Positions 44,959 through 59,022 are shown, counted from the first letter of the stretch. The stretch: 64,000 bases of DNA from Plasmopara viticola (GCA_001695595.3 MBPM02000004.1:2108001-2172000), one strand, 5' to 3'. The notes: generated by a model from the letters alone, not told the origin. A program made the numbers and translations.

Positions 44959-46733
44959 TTAAAGGTTCATAGACTGTCGTTTCTTCGCGTGAAGCTCATC
45001 CTGGATTTCCTGGATGGTTTTGCCCTTTGTTTCGGGCACGTACTTGAGCGTAAAGGCAAGCGCCATGCACAGTGCGGCACAAAATGGCACAAATGTGTAC
45101 TTGCCTAGCTCGCGTTGCATGGTGGGGAACATGAGTCCAACCAAAAAGCTGCACGACCAGTTAACCATGGTGGCAATGCTCATAGCGGTCGGGCGTGGTT
45201 TAGCAGGGAACATTTCCGCTACAATTAGCCACGGAATAGGACCTAAACCAATCTCGAAAAACCATACGAAACACATGACACCGCCCACACTAGCCATACT
45301 TGCAAACGGCAAGACATTCATCAAACCCAAAGTTAGCACGACACTAGATATAATCATCCCGATCGCAGAGAAGATCAGCAGCGGTCTACGACCAGCCGTA
45401 TCCATCAGCACCAGCGCAACACCTGTCGCAATAACGTTCACCGTGTACACCAAAGTAGCACCCACCAGCGGATCCTTCAAGCCAACATTCTTAAAAAAGG
45501 AGCTGGCATAAAACATGACAGCGTTAATGCCGCTAAACTGCTGAGCAATCTGAAGCACCACTGCAGCTACGAGCGCAAATCGAATGGTCCGATCTTTAAG
45601 GACGTCCCAAATGCCCGTGTTAGCCCCCGACTCGTTGTCACTGGCCGAGCAAATGCTATCAATCTCCTCGTACACATCATTCGAGCCACGCAAGCGACGC
45701 AAAATGTCAGCGGCCTCTTTGGGACGATTCTTCGTCAGCAACCAGCGTGGACTTTCTGTCAACAACGACGCAAGTGCTAGCTGCAAAATCCCCGGTATGA
45801 CCGTAAAGCCGAAAAGAAAGCGCCAGCCAGGCTGACTAAGGCCTTCGCTTTCTCCAGAGTACTGAAATGCTAAAAGGTCTGCGGCCAAAATACCAATGAC
45901 CATAAACAATTGATAGCCCGTGCCCAACGCACCACGTAGATTGGGAGGCGCAAGCTCACCAAGGTATAATGGCACCACGACACTGACCGTTCCTGAGGCA
46001 AATCCGACTAAAAAACGGCCTAAAATAAGCGCATAAATGCTGACCGACAGCGCCATAATGGCACCAGCGATGATAAAGAGAAAAGAATCTACTAGAAGCG
46101 CCTTCTTGCGACCCAGTGCGGTGCTCATGTGGCCCGCAGTGAGCGATCCAATAGGGCCTCCCACCGCAAAGATGGAAACACAAATGGCCCACTGCATGTC
46201 CGAGTGGCCGGGAAAGATGACGTCCGGATTGATGCCGCCAGTGACTCCTGTGTTGTACCCAAATTGAAATGCGCTCATCAATGCTACGCCACAGCTCAGC
46301 AGCAACGGAAATGTGTATCCAGGTTCGGGAAACTCGTCGTCCGCCCCAAGCAACGGCTGGTCCTCTCCTCTAGCTACAAGGTTACTAAAAGATCCCCACG
46401 AGCTGCGCGATTTGAGATTGGAATAGCTACGCTCGCGCTGGAACGACTGACGGCGCATACCAGGCAGCACCGAAAAAGGCAGCTCCTGGTACAGACGCTT
46501 TTGCTCCTCAACTTGTGTCGTACATCACAGGGTCAGTAAACACGACAACAATGAAGGTAAACAGAAATCAAAGGAGAGCGTTCAAATAATCAATTGAACT
46601 GAACGAAGCAAACCTTACCATAAAAGTGAAGGTTTTGTGCCGTGTTGCTGCGCTTCTTGAGACCCTCGGCAATTTTTAAATCAGCCCAGCTGCCATTAGT
46701 TCCCAGGGCCACATCGCTCTGTGAGTGCTGCAT
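44959..46733 (-). CDS. Major facilitator sugar transporter, two exons
   Basis: A 12-helix sugar porter, 555 residues after splicing. Exon 1 (46619-46733, ATG start) encodes a polar N-terminus. The intron 46512-46618 (107 nt) has donor GTAAGG, acceptor ACAAG and a CTGAC branch-like site, and the phase (1+2 nt) gives a valine. Exon 2 (44959-46511) carries the porter signatures: GRKKAL after TM2, GRFLVGFASGTVSVVVPLYL followed by ELAPPNLRG, ESPRWLL, QQFSGINAVMFYAS and the C-terminal PETKGKT. It probably sits in the plasma membrane and imports hexoses, but substrate and direction cannot be read off. Starting at the in-frame ATG at 46458 would give a shorter N-terminus and ignore the clean splice signals. 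It is convergent with SDA1. Confidence 0.93.
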
Positions 46734-47381
46734 TGTTGCACCACACAGTTGGCCTGACTCTCCGACTAGTGCAGGCAGCGATAAATGCCACTATCGAGCG
46801 AGAAGGCGAGAATTTTTCTATAAAGATCGCGTAACGAAAGTTTGTTGCTGTTGGGACGTCTAAAATATAGAATTAAATGTTTTGAGCTTCCATTCAAATC
46901 TGGAAGCGCATATAGGGGATTGTACGGCTTGACATAGACCTCCCATGCAAAAATGAGTGGAAAGAAGCAGATCCTTATGATTATTTCGAGACAGAATTAT
47001 AGCGGTTTGTTTCATTATGTGACGAGCGCGACATGTGAGCACTATTTAGACGATAAAGAAGCAAAACGTACTCGGTAATCATGTGCCAGTATATAATTGA
47101 CGACTTAAACGCTATTTAATACGGGATGGAGAGATAATTGCTTTGTCTTGGGTTTTTACGCCTGTGTTACGCCTTGATAATAATTTATGCAGTTGCAACT
47201 TGTGGGTGAGCAGGGGAATTACTGTTGAGGGAGCGATACAGGAGTATCAATTTAAAAAAGCTCCACTACTCTTTAATTAGACATGCTCTTCAGTGGTGAT
47301 ACATAATCGACTACATCGTGTAAATTCACAACTGTCTCGAAGGACGTGCTCATGCTATAATTGCTCTCAGCGACGTCAATA
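46734..47381. other. Intergenic region between sugar porter start and CINP-like gene end
   Basis: About 650 bp with no supported gene. It should contain the sugar porter promoter (near 46734-46900) and the 3' untranslated part of the CINP-like gene. Confidence 0.5.
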
Positions 47382-48490
47382 CTATGCATGGTAGTGGGCA
47401 TCATTTTGAATCAACATCTCCAGCTCTTGCAGACGTTGCCGATCAATGTGCGGCTGCATTTGCCATGACGCCAAATATATAGTCACCGTATCATGCTCGA
47501 AACATTCAAAGATGCCGCTAGCGATAAGCGACTTGGCCACCAGCTCGTGTTCATACATAGCCAGTACCTCGAGCAGAATATTCTCTGTTACAAGTCTTTA
47601 AATTAGGTCCACATTGTCGCCACCACTGCTCAAATAAGGCCAGCGAAAAATATGTTTTTCCCACCATATCGTTGTCTGCGCTTCTCACTCAGTTTTTTTA
47701 CCTGGGAATCAATCATTAAGCGCTGCATTCGCAAATAAATATCTGCCTGTATCACCAAAAATCAGCAAGTCGGGCCTGCCAAATACATAAAGCGAAGCAA
47801 CACGGACCAAGCCCTCTACTTCATTTTGAAGACGCTTGCTGCACCGATGTGCCAACTCCCATAGCTGTCGTACATCCGAGCAACAACACAGGTAAAAACA
47901 ACTTTAAGCACAAAGTACATCTCTCAGTACGCACCCGCGAGGATGCACAATACTGCAGTTGTTCGCAGCCAGCAAGCGCACCCCAGCGTTCGCCCGAGAG
48001 ATATCTGTAAGATTTAAGTACATGAGTTAGTTTCATAGTGCAATTAGCATTAACTTGACGCACGTGGTTTTTTGCATACTATCCGCAAGTTTAGCTAGCT
48101 GGTGTTGACCCCTGGAGCAGGTTGCCGTCCACTCGTTGTCGAGCTTCTTCCACGGGTTCAGCCACCAACAGGCGTCGTGCGCATTCATTATTTGTAATTT
48201 AGCAAAATTGAGCTGCAATTAGAAAGTAAATTTATTACAAATTAATATTTTAGTACGGAGGTACTCACCGCCAAAATCGGTGCGTTTTGGGATTCAATTT
48301 GCTGCAGCAAAATTAGGTTACAGGCAACTATAATGCGGGCAAAGGACATACGCCGATGCGAGTAGATTGCTAATTCAACCCTCACAAAGGTTATGAGGTA
48401 TACAAAACAATTTTTCGCTTTCTGTCGGAAACGCAGCTCGCGCTGCCCGAAGACTTGCTGGCTTGTATGGGCTTGTGGAGGTGGCTGCAT
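47382..48490 (-). CDS. CINP-like protein (CDK2-interacting protein family), multi-exon, structure partly uncertain
   Basis: Human CINP links CDK2/CDC7, ORC/MCM and checkpoint signalling. The C-terminus here, LLEVLAMYEHELVAKSL ... YLASWQMQPHIDRQRLQELEML, matches its conserved end, and NAHDACWWLNPWKKLDNEW matches the N-terminal helix. Likely exons are 48269-48490, 48064-48212, 47935-48004, 47787-47864, 47702-47746, about 47627-47675 and 47382-47584. Introns at 48213-48268, 48005-48063 and 47865-47934 have clean GT-AG ends and matching phase. From 47585 to 47786 the family-like segments (DIYLRMQRLMIDSQ, then HIFRWPYLS) are in different frames and can be joined only by gaps of 40, 26 and 42 nt. 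Exon 1 may hide another intron, and a Pro-rich segment PPGQPEPVLP at about 48560-48600 could be an upstream exon. The family call is fair; the exact protein is not settled. Confidence 0.6.
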
Positions 48491-51400
48491 TTGCAGCTCT
48501 TCCTGCTGCCAAGCAGCTACAGCTTAAAATCAGTACGAGCAGAGTCTATCATCTAGGTACAGGCAGCACAGGCTCCGGCTGCCCTGGCGGTGGCGTAATG
48601 TGGGAATTAAGTCGGTGAACTTCAGACTTTCACCTCTTGATCTTGGCGGCAGTGGGCGTAATTATATCAAAATTTCTTATCTTCAGAACCGGAAGCGTTT
48701 ACAAAATCGGAGAGGATATGTCAACAAAAATCGAAGTGAAAATGCTCTCCACTTATAAACTTTGTATTTGACAATTTAATGGTATCACACAAAGATGTTT
48801 CATAGTGATATTAGCACTTGGCCTCTTTAACAAGGAGAGAATAATAGAGACTATTATCGGCGTCAAGCATCGCACTAAATGCACTTTGCCTCGACATCGC
48901 TCGCGGCCGGTGTGTGACGGACGCAACTCATAAGTTTGCTAAATGTTACGCCCAAGACCTCGACTGTCTTTCCCAACCCACGCACTTGGTGCCACAACTT
49001 TAACTTCTCGACCCTTGTCCGGCCAGTTCTCGGTCCCCAAATACATAATAGCACCGCTTCGCGAGCAAGTCGCTCGATTTGTGCTCTTCAAGATAAAAGA
49101 TGTGGCACTTTATTGGCTTACCATGGCATATAACTCGCATCATAAACACGTTTATAAAATATCCTGAAAAAAATATCAATAAGCCTCATTTGATTATAGC
49201 CTTATGATCCAAAGATATGCAGGCACTGTCTACAGTAACTGTAGTTGCAAAAATGATCTCAAGCATTCAGCTTGCTATTTCTTCCCGATTGGTATAGAGA
49301 AAATGTCTATATTCATGAGATCAAGCATCCCAAACTCACTTTCTCCTGGAGGGGGTAGTACAGCTTTGCGTTGGATTCAAGCCGGTAACGTAACCATTTT
49401 CTTTACAGGGAAGGAATATCAGGACGTCCTCACTTGGATGAGAGATGAAGGCGGCTACTGAGACGGCCTTATTGACGGATGCTCAGGTGCGAGCGGCATT
49501 CAAGTTCTCACTACCTAGGAGGCCGCACCAAAAGCTGGTTACTTCCATTCACGCTTCCTTTCCCGCAATCAGGAGGCGTAAGCTTTTTTCTTACCATTTT
49601 TGGTGTGAGGGATTCGACGGCATCCATTGCTGGGCCGACATCTCCCCAATAATTCAAGGTAAGTGTGTTACATGAACGGTCTGAGGGGAGAGGCACCCTG
49701 TAGTGAGGTTTCTAGAGTGCAGAAAAGTCTATGGAAGAAGCTAATTAAAATCCACAATCAAGTGAAGTACAGCCACAGGCAGTCCCTCAAAATACCTTTT
49801 ATAAGCAATTCCTCATCTTGCAGGATAGTATTCGTGGATTCTTTGACTTGAGTCCATGCCTGGTGAACTTGAGTGCTGCCAAGCAAAGCAATATTCGCTG
49901 CTCTGACTTCGGTAAATTAGACACGTGATTTGTGGCTGTATGAATGGGACCACTTTCATCTTGCTCGAGACTTTGAAGGCTCGCTTGCATAAAGTTCGTC
50001 CTTTGAGCCAGGTCATTGATTTGACGGCTTTCAATCCGGGGAAGAAGTATGTTCTCATGAAGGATGTTGCATCCTTCATGCAAAAGTATGAAACTCACCT
50101 CGTGGCTTGGTAGACTCTGGCGCGTCACGTAATTCTGCCCGCTTTCAAGTAGTTTTAATCAGCCAAAAAAAATGATCAATACTCTTGTATGGAGAGCGTA
50201 AAAAAGTCAAATCTGACACGACTGGCTGATTAAATGGTTCTAGACGCCTCAAAAGCTTTACATGTAAGTAATGAAGTTGATACTATCAAATAGCAGTGAC
50301 ATTTGACGGCATAGAGCCTTTTTGGTCTTCAACATTGGCAACTTTTGAGCATGTCCTGAATCAATTAGGAGGGTATGTCAATAGGTGTCGGCGGCACGTT
50401 TTTTGTGGACCAAGATTTTAGTGAGTCATCTTTCCATCTTTATTTGCGTAAGGCACATCTGAAATAAGGCCTGGCCAGAGTTACTCTCTAGAAACTCATA
50501 AAAGTTATCAAAGCTGCTGATTTTTCCTCGAAGGTTGAAGTGATGACGCCTTTATAAATATCTCTGGATTATGTTAAGTTTTGTTAGCATCACCGGCTGC
50601 CGAAGATGCTATAGATAGCACTTCAATAGTTCTTTAGATGGATAACATAGCGACACCAATTGCGGGGGTCAAACTAATAATTGAGGTTGGCAGTACACAT
50701 TGGACAACAGAAGATCACAGGGTAGAACGAAGTATCGGCTCCGCTACAAGGAGAGAAATGCACCAATCTACAGCACATACAAACAATCTCGTATTGGCAA
50801 GCTCGTTCCGGTCGACAGCTATTGCTTCATGAAATGCAATTAAGGATTTTTCAATCGTAGTTTGACAGGCGATCGGAGGTTGACCGAATTCGACTAGCGA
50901 GTATCTAACTGCTCACAGCATCTAGATAAGAGACCAGACTATTATGTATCTTTGTCCCGTGAACAAGGTAGTATGGTAAAAATGTTCCGATAATAACTAT
51001 GGTTGATCACCATGCGGCACAATGTGAGATCTTATTGACCGAGCTTCGGCCTATCCTGATCACAGATTAAAAGTCCCAATAATCATTTTACATCGCCAAA
51101 CCCGATACATTTACAATCGGCAAAGGTGATCGAGATCCTTTTGATGAAAATTTATCACCCGCAGTTTTAGGTAAAGAGGATTTGTGATAGTAGACCGGAT
51201 CATCGAATTGAGATTTGATTGGCGAATGAGTCTTAATGCGTGTAGCTGATACATACGTAACGTTAAGATGGGCCATTTGGCTGGATAGATTTGATCTTAG
51301 TTGTAGATCTTTGCAAAACATTTATAGCAAAAGATGATTGAGGTACACCAGTTTGAGGCTACGCAATTTCGTGTGATGCAAATGGTAAAGCATTTGCAGT

Positions 51401-53403
51401 AATTTGGTCGTTGTTGAGAAGTGAGAAAACGTAGGATTTGCAGGCTGACTGCGTGTCGCAAGAAGAAGGCGGTACTATTGCATCTAGATTCAAATTCTCG
51501 TTCAAGTTGAACGTCAAGTGAGTTAAAAGATTCGCTGAAACGATAAGGATAAGCCGACCGACATTTTGAGGTTGAACAAAAGAATTCGTCGAAATGTCTT
51601 GATATAAAGGCTATCATGAATGAGTAGTTTTTTTTCGCCAGAAGTATGGAGCTGGGCTAGGCCGTTCAGAAATGATTAATCAAAAAGCATGCAAAGAAAA
51701 AAAGATTGGAGAGTGTGGAAGTATCATAAGATAATGAAGTCGATGCAAGAATTAGCTGCCACAAAATTAATTGCACGAAAGATCATGAAAATCGGTCTTC
51801 AAAGTATCCAAGAAAATTCCTCAATTTATTGCATAATACATTTTGGCATACCTAGCTTGGAAATGTATTTAGTTCACAATGTCTACGCGTCTAATTTCTA
51901 ACGCGGGCCTTCTATGTGTCAACAAAGCTATTCATCGTTATAATAAGCGTTCGTATATGGACTGCGTCGACGCTAGGTGTAAGTGATAGAGATGTGGTGA
52001 GCTAAATTTTGAAGGACAAGGTGCTTCACTTTTCCATATTGATATTAAAGCTGCGTGATTCGGGTATACTATTTTACGTTTTCAAACATGTAAGCTGGGA
52101 GACGAATCATGACTAAGGCCCGCGGGTAAGTACCACCTGCTCCCGTACCTGGCCTCAGTAACCACATCCACCCGCCTCAATTTAGATCGATTAGATGGGG
52201 TATGAGGTACAATATGGGAACATCCACGGCCGAGGTTTAAGCTCCAATGATAGAGAAAGTAAGATTTCAATTTCGTCACGCTGAGACGGCAGAATCGACA
52301 GATTCATTTTTTCGCATAGGTATAGACTTGCATGCAATTTGCGAACATTCTCCTCGCTCAAGGAATAGTGGTTCGCTAAAGCCGACTATCGCTGAGTAGT
52401 TGACACTGCGTAAAGGTTACTTTACATCTTCATGACCTCTGTAAAAAAATTTATCTTCCACAGTGAATACGGTATCCTGTCGGTCGACAGTAGGTTCACT
52501 GGGGTCAGGCCGGAAGTGCCCCGGTACGGGCATGACAATTTTTCCGTGAAGACTTTATCAGGGGTGGAGAAGGGTCCAACGTCATTTTAGGGACTGGTTC
52601 CACCGTCGGCACCTGATTGCCTACAGATTTGGCCCATTCAAACTGTCATAGAATATCACAAATACTCTGCCTTAATCTCTTAGGCTTGACACAAGTGCTT
52701 TTATGAACAGAGTCGCGAAGGAAGCTTTCTGGGAGAATAATTCTTGACTGAGACTAGAGACGAGCAATGAAGAATCAGCAAAGGCGGTGCTTGAAGCATT
52801 CGAGAAGTGATTTTGGATTAAGGGCTATTACAGATTCTTGTCTTGCTTGCATATACTGCTATCATCCTTGGGCCTATACTACATCGAGATTATGTTTTCA
52901 GATCACAAATTATCCCCGGCAATTAAATCCTCTTGGCTCAAAAGAAAGAAGAACGTCTAGGCGCTTAAGCCCTTTGATAACTTTGCAGTCATAGATATCT
53001 GTGGATAAGACTAGCGCATATGTACTTTTGTTGCAATGCAAAATCATAAACGACCGCTCTGGCCGAAGAAATTTTAATTACTTTTCAAAAATGAAGATCC
53101 ACACAAATTAATTTAGAGCAAGGTCACTAGAGCTTCTACCGCTGTTTGTACTCAAGAACGAAAGTCGGATTAGTACAACGCATTTTGAAGCGCAAGAACT
53201 GTGGAAGTTTCTGCAAAACAGTTGCATTTACCTGAATCATTTAGCACTACAACTACGACGATTTTTTCTCGATCCACAAATGTTCAGCAAAATCAGTCGA
53301 CCAGATCGGACGTCCATTAATTGTAAGCGTTTTGACAGAGAAAAACGTATTTTTTAGTGTACTAGCTTGTAGATTTTCCTAATGCTTCGCTTGAGTCAAA
53401 TAT

Positions 53404-53592
53404 TTGCAGTACTACTCGCCAAAAATGACGAGGTACATCCAGCGCTATGAGAACACTTGCGAAATGTGTCAGTGCAACAAGGCGAGACACACTGAACCGC
53501 TAGGATTGCTTCAGTCTTTAAAAAGACCTAGAGACAGATGGTTCGACAATTTATTGGACTTTCTCGTGTCTTTATATCAGGGCCACTATTAA
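53404..53592 (+). mobile_element. Decayed Ty3/gypsy integrase zinc-binding fragment
   Basis: The frame reads YIQRYENTCEMCQCNKARHT followed by EPLGLLQSLKRPRDRWFDNL and LDFLVSL. It matches the gypsy integrase pattern 'v..yv.sC..Cq.nKarh..p.GlLqpLpiP..pW..i.mDFi..LP'. Both cysteines of the HHCC finger are present. The catalytic core that should follow is broken by stops downstream to about 54300. It is a relic of a plus-strand element. Confidence 0.7.
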
Positions 53593-56500
53593 AATGCAAC
53601 AACTTCAATTAGGCAAGGATCCAGGACGCTCGCTTTATCTAGCATATTTGTTAATAAACTATACTCTGCCCGAAGTGGTCTCTCGTGCGTACCCAAGGGA
53701 CAATCCATGCGGACTTACTGAGTCGTCTTCGTCAATGTTATATTGTACCTTCTCCTTCTCTTTCTTTCGTCAAGCCGGTGATAAAGCATTAAAACGATTG
53801 CAAAAGAGACCAGGATCGAGGTAAATTAAAAATGAGAGCAGCTTAAGAGCCGTTTGAGCACAAATAAATTTGAAAGAGCTTATTGCTTTGTCACCGTGAG
53901 CAGCGCGCGCCTACCGTTCTTCGTCACCAAGTGAATAAAATGAACCTCTGCTTTCAATAGTAGCGCTGAAGATGCATTGACAAACATTTTTCTAGCTGCG
54001 AAGAAGCCTTTTAGAGCGGCAACGCTGTCGAAACAGCTTCATCATCGAATCATCCATATTAAATAATGTTTGAGTTGTCGTCGGATCAAATGGACATGCA
54101 AAAGACGTCGATCGAATGACAAACAAGTCTGTGACATCTTCCGCAGAGCAAGATCCAACCAAAGTGATGAATTTGCCAATTTTGATCTCAATTAAACGGC
54201 AAAGTCAAAAAGCTACCCTTTGCTTTTATGTTGCAATTTGGGAAAATGATCGAAGTCACCTACGCAGTGGGCGACGAGCTTTACAGCTTATTCGTTAATG
54301 AGTACCGACGCACGTCGACGGTCCGTGAGAAGTCTATTCACTTTTGAAATAGGTTTGACCAGAAAAAAAAATCTTCTTGACATAATTACGGAGCAAGCCT
54401 GGGAATGTAGCTTCCGTTAGAGAGTTCGGAGTCACTTTATCATACACCAACATGACTGCTACTTACTTTCTCGCTTACTGCTTTTGAATTCAAACTTCAT
54501 CGGCTTTTAACGAATCATGCCGGAGTGGAACCAATGGCTTCACAAGTTCTGCAAATTCGGATATTGCGCCACTTGACAAGGAAATAATGGCGCTCGAAAA
54601 AGTGCCCTTGCTTCACCAAACACTTTACATAGCATTGACGCTAGCCATGGGGTCGAAGAGCTTCGAGGAAGGCCGCTTCTATTGCCATCTCAAAGAGGAA
54701 AAATAACTCCTCTGCGACCGAATGTTCCGATTTGAAAATCTTGCCTCTTTTTGACTTTTTGTGAATTTATGTCTTGCTTTTATTTTTAACACTTAGGCTG
54801 CGTCTCCGCATGGTGGACAGCAAACCTTGAGGCTTTTGAAGAAGATATTCTTATTTTGGCCTTTGAACCAAGACTTTCACGATTAGATCGATTGGCGTGC
54901 AACATAGAGCAGGAAGTATGAAATGCTTTAAAAAGCTCTTCCATTTGACATAAGTACCAACTGCGGCCTGCTGCTCATAGCGTAAAGCTCAAAGATTACA
55001 CATTTCTCAGCCTTATGGATAACCTGGAGGTACAAGAGCCCTCTCTAAAAAGTCTCACAGGTAAGGTCTACACTTGTACACATGGGGCAACCAATGTGTG
55101 AAGAAAGATTTTTTTTGCGGCTAATTTAACCGCTTAACAGAACATCATTAGCCTCCAAAAGTATAACATACTTCAAGGCTTTGTCGCTCAAAATAGCAAC
55201 ACGGGGTAGTTTTTAGATCGGAGCAGACCGTCTGCTTGCTCATTTCGCTGCAATTACAATCGCTATAAAAGGTTTATTTACTCGACTCTGGCCATTTGCA
55301 TGCAATGATTTGCTTGAAGAGGTACAAATGGAATCTTTCTCTGATATTTTATAAGCATTTATCAACAGAGCTTTTAACCCTACCAGCTTCCAGTATGCCC
55401 TGCATCGGCAACATAATATGTTGTTAGGCTTGTAATAACGTAGTCTGTGAGGATTAAAATTATCTTGTTGTTCTCAGGAATAAGTCGGGCGTGTTATCGC
55501 CGTGTTCGAAATGCGTAGTCTGAAAAGGCTACAAAGTGCTTGGAAAACAAAAAATACACTCGTAGATTGACTAGTCCGTACTTTATGTTCGGTGCCTCTC
55601 TATGATGGGTGAACTAGTTTTGTTAGGTAGTCCTAAGCTGCCTGACCCGACCCACGCATGACCATTCGCATCGAGTTGAGTAAGGCATAACGGAAGGCAT
55701 ATTTGAAAGCGCTACCAACGACGCTAAGTATCCTTAATCTCTTTCGATAAAGCGGAACAGGTGCCTGCTGAAGGCTTCTATTGATGCTACTATAAGCCTC
55801 CTGGCTGTAGATTCCCCACCACCGCTCAGCGCTCTGTTTTAATAGCTCAAACAGATGCCTTGCGAGACCGCAGTGTACAAGTCCAAATAGCTACAGACGT
55901 CTATTACGTTCTTAAATTTCTGGGAACGTAACGAAGGCCAGGCCGGAACGACTTTCTATATCTTTGGGTCTAATCAAACCTTGTGGATACTGATAACGCG
56001 GCCTTGGACTTCATCTCTCTTTGCCGCAACGACACATAAATGTTGGCATCATAGCTATGGTCCTCATGACCATAATACCTGACCTTAGAGTCTTACAAAG
56101 CCGATTGGCCTCCTTATAAACAGCTTTGGACTAATATACTGTCGTAAAGCCGTTATGTGCAAAGCAATTGTGTCAAAATGCTGTTAGGGCGCTCAAAACC
56201 CTTGATCGTACCGCTAATTTTCTACATGGCAACTAGCCAGATGAATAGCGCAACTGTGAGTACCAATCGATTATTCACATTCAAGTAAAGGCAATTACGA
56301 GATCTAGTGCACTGTACCACGTGCACCTAGATATTTCGTTAAGTAAGACGAACTCATGAAAATCATTGCGCACCCCTGTTAGCCTAATTATAAGTAAAAA
56401 TTGTCGCCTCCTTCCGTTCGCTTTTATGCACAGAAAGCTAATGACGAGTGCGGAGACCTTAATCATCGCGTTGTTGTCAAGCTTGGCCATTTCAGCGAAG

Positions 56501-58102
56501 AGAGTAGCAGTGAGCTTACATCGCTTTTGTGGCAGTGATCGGTATCTGATACATTTTCATTCTTGTGCTTCACTCTTATAGGTTTGGCGGTGGGACTTTG
56601 CTCATCTTCTCTAAAGAGAATATACAATATTCCTCAATAGATTCTTAGTTCAGGAGCCACTTACGCTGCTTATAAGACCACATTAAGACGTCTCTGGCCA
56701 AGGCGGGTATTAGGTTAAGAGCTTCAAGAGAGGTCGAGGAGCATCATTTTCGACATATTTTTGGCTTATAAATCAGCCAAGCTTTAGAATTCTGACATGC
56801 CCACATTTGAAGCACACCTGCCGTAGCATGACGATCGCTTGAACCATCAGTTATCTCTGCTGACAAGTTTTTTGTAAGACATGAAGCAGTACGTGTTCGC
56901 ATTGCGCCTCCAATCTTTATTTTAGGAGCTATGTTACCCGTCATTGGTAAATCCCAACTGTGAAAGAGAAGCATTCACAATCAGAGCCCTGTTTGTGCAG
57001 CCTCATCGGCCGGTCATACCTGCTGGCGTTAAGGAAGGTTTGGAAGATCTACCTGCCTAGTGACATCATCACCATCGTTGCATCCCAGCTATTTTGGACG
57101 TGTACCAACTCCGGCTTCCTTGAGGACAACAGGATAAAAACATGGCTCGAAGAGACATGGTCAAAAAGATAAGCTGCTCTTAAGTGTTTCTTCGCGTGTT
57201 TTTTAGAATACAAACTTACAACTGAAACCAGAGTGCCCGTCTTTGATCCTAGCATTTTATGCAAGAGAGTGGAATGCCACACACACCCGATCGTCTATGA
57301 TTTCGTCTGCGTTAATGGCAATCTCGATCTGAAGTAGAATATCTGTTTTTTTTACAATTTAAGGAGGAAAACCTTGAGCTCCGTCAGATTAAAATCTATA
57401 GTAGGCACTACTGTGGAGCCTGTAGTCATCGCAATTTTAAATATATACTCTGATTGTTGCGCCGTATCACCTCTCACCTGCACATCTGATGAGAGGGCTG
57501 CAAATACAGCCGACTCCTCTAGTTTTTGAATAATAGCAAATCCTTTGTACTGCGCGAATTGTGAAGTCAACAGATGTAGTAACATAAAATGATCAATCCA
57601 GAAACTTTGGGAAGGTTCAGGCCGATGGTCTACACGATTTGGCTACTAGATTTGACGTGAAGGTGTTCTTGAATGTATACGATTCTTTTGGTTATCAACC
57701 CTGACTTTTCTTTACTTATCTTGGTCGCAAGGGGCTCAAAGCGTGCAACATATTGCAGGTTAATGAGTCCAGACCTTACCCTTAAAATATGTTTTTCATG
57801 CGGATAATTTCGCAATTATTATTTTTTGGTATACAAGAACGGGATCCTCTGCCAGGCGCTCAATTTTCGAAGGCGCCCCTGGGTCATCTTTATTGGCTAC
57901 AAGTAGTTGTGACAACTAGGAGCACGGTTTTAGTGTTGTAATCGCCGACATCCAAAAAGCAAAGACCTTTACGCTGTACTCCTCTTTTTTTATGCACACA
58001 CAACTCTATATTTGGCATACTGTGGGTGTAACTTAAAGTCTCACAGCTCCCTACTCTTAATAATGAATGACTAGGAAGACATTGAAGCGCGCATATTTGT
58101 CT

Positions 58103-58532
58103 CTACGCAGACCGCGTGTGAAGTGACCGACAATTTGACGCATAACACCAAACATCTTGCTTGTCATGCGTAACTTGTACATACCCGGCTTCAAATTGCC
58201 AAGGAGCTTTTACTGAAAAGAAATTAGTACAGCGGCAGCTCAACTTGCAATTGAATGCCGAAAATGACACGGTATCAGTGTGGCACGTGGCATGTAAAGA
58301 CTTAAGCAATTCTGCTTTTGTATCCCTAGGATCATCAAATATATAGATCATTATATATACTAACTACTTCGAATTTGAGCGATTTAAGACTTATAAGCCG
58401 ATTTTTTAACATATCAGCATTAGCTCCAGGTATATTTTTTCGGTATCTCTCAAAATGCCACATCGACACGATGCCCAGGCGGGAAGCCAGCTTTTTAACA
58501 TCAAAACTCGACTCAATGTAATGACCCATCAC
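58103..58532 (-). pseudogene. Broken gene or transposon fragment, unknown family
   Basis: Two minus-strand frames meet at a TA-rich spot near 58335-58351. The first (58335-58532, from ATG) reads MGHYIESSFDVKKLASRLG and ends in ...IYNDLYI. The second (58103-58351) continues with IYIFDDPRDTKAELLKSL, APWQFEAGYVQVTHDKQDV and CYASNC. The natural composition and the duplicated IY at the junction suggest one coding sequence split by a small slip in the TA run. I do not recognise the protein. Confidence 0.3.
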
Positions 58533-59022
58533 ACACTTGTTATGCTTGATTTTTTTTTGATTGGCTCAGTTAGGTAGCAAATTTCTACCGGCGCGGCAAG
58601 TTGCTAATAAAAACTAATGCCACTTAGAATGCCTTTATCGATTATATTAAACAGTAGTTCGCACGTCGAGCAAAACGGACTTAAAAGTTAAAGATTAGTA
58701 GCTGTACCTTTTTTAAGCTTGGTACGACACGTGCCTTTAAAACGCTGACAGCGCGTAAAAAGTCTTTATAAACAGAACCAATTGCATACACGAGCTGCTG
58801 CATCAGACATCAATGAGCCCATTGATCGCAGACTAAGAATGCGAATACTTTTTCTACTATATTTTGGTCGGTTATACATGTTGGGGCCAAAATAATGTAT
58901 GGTTGCTTAGTCTGTAATATTAACCACGCACGAAAACATTGACAAAAGATATTTTTTTGTTTACTAAGCCCTATCTTACATAGATAGTCGTCGAGATGGT
59001 TCTTGAGACGTAGTATACAGCG

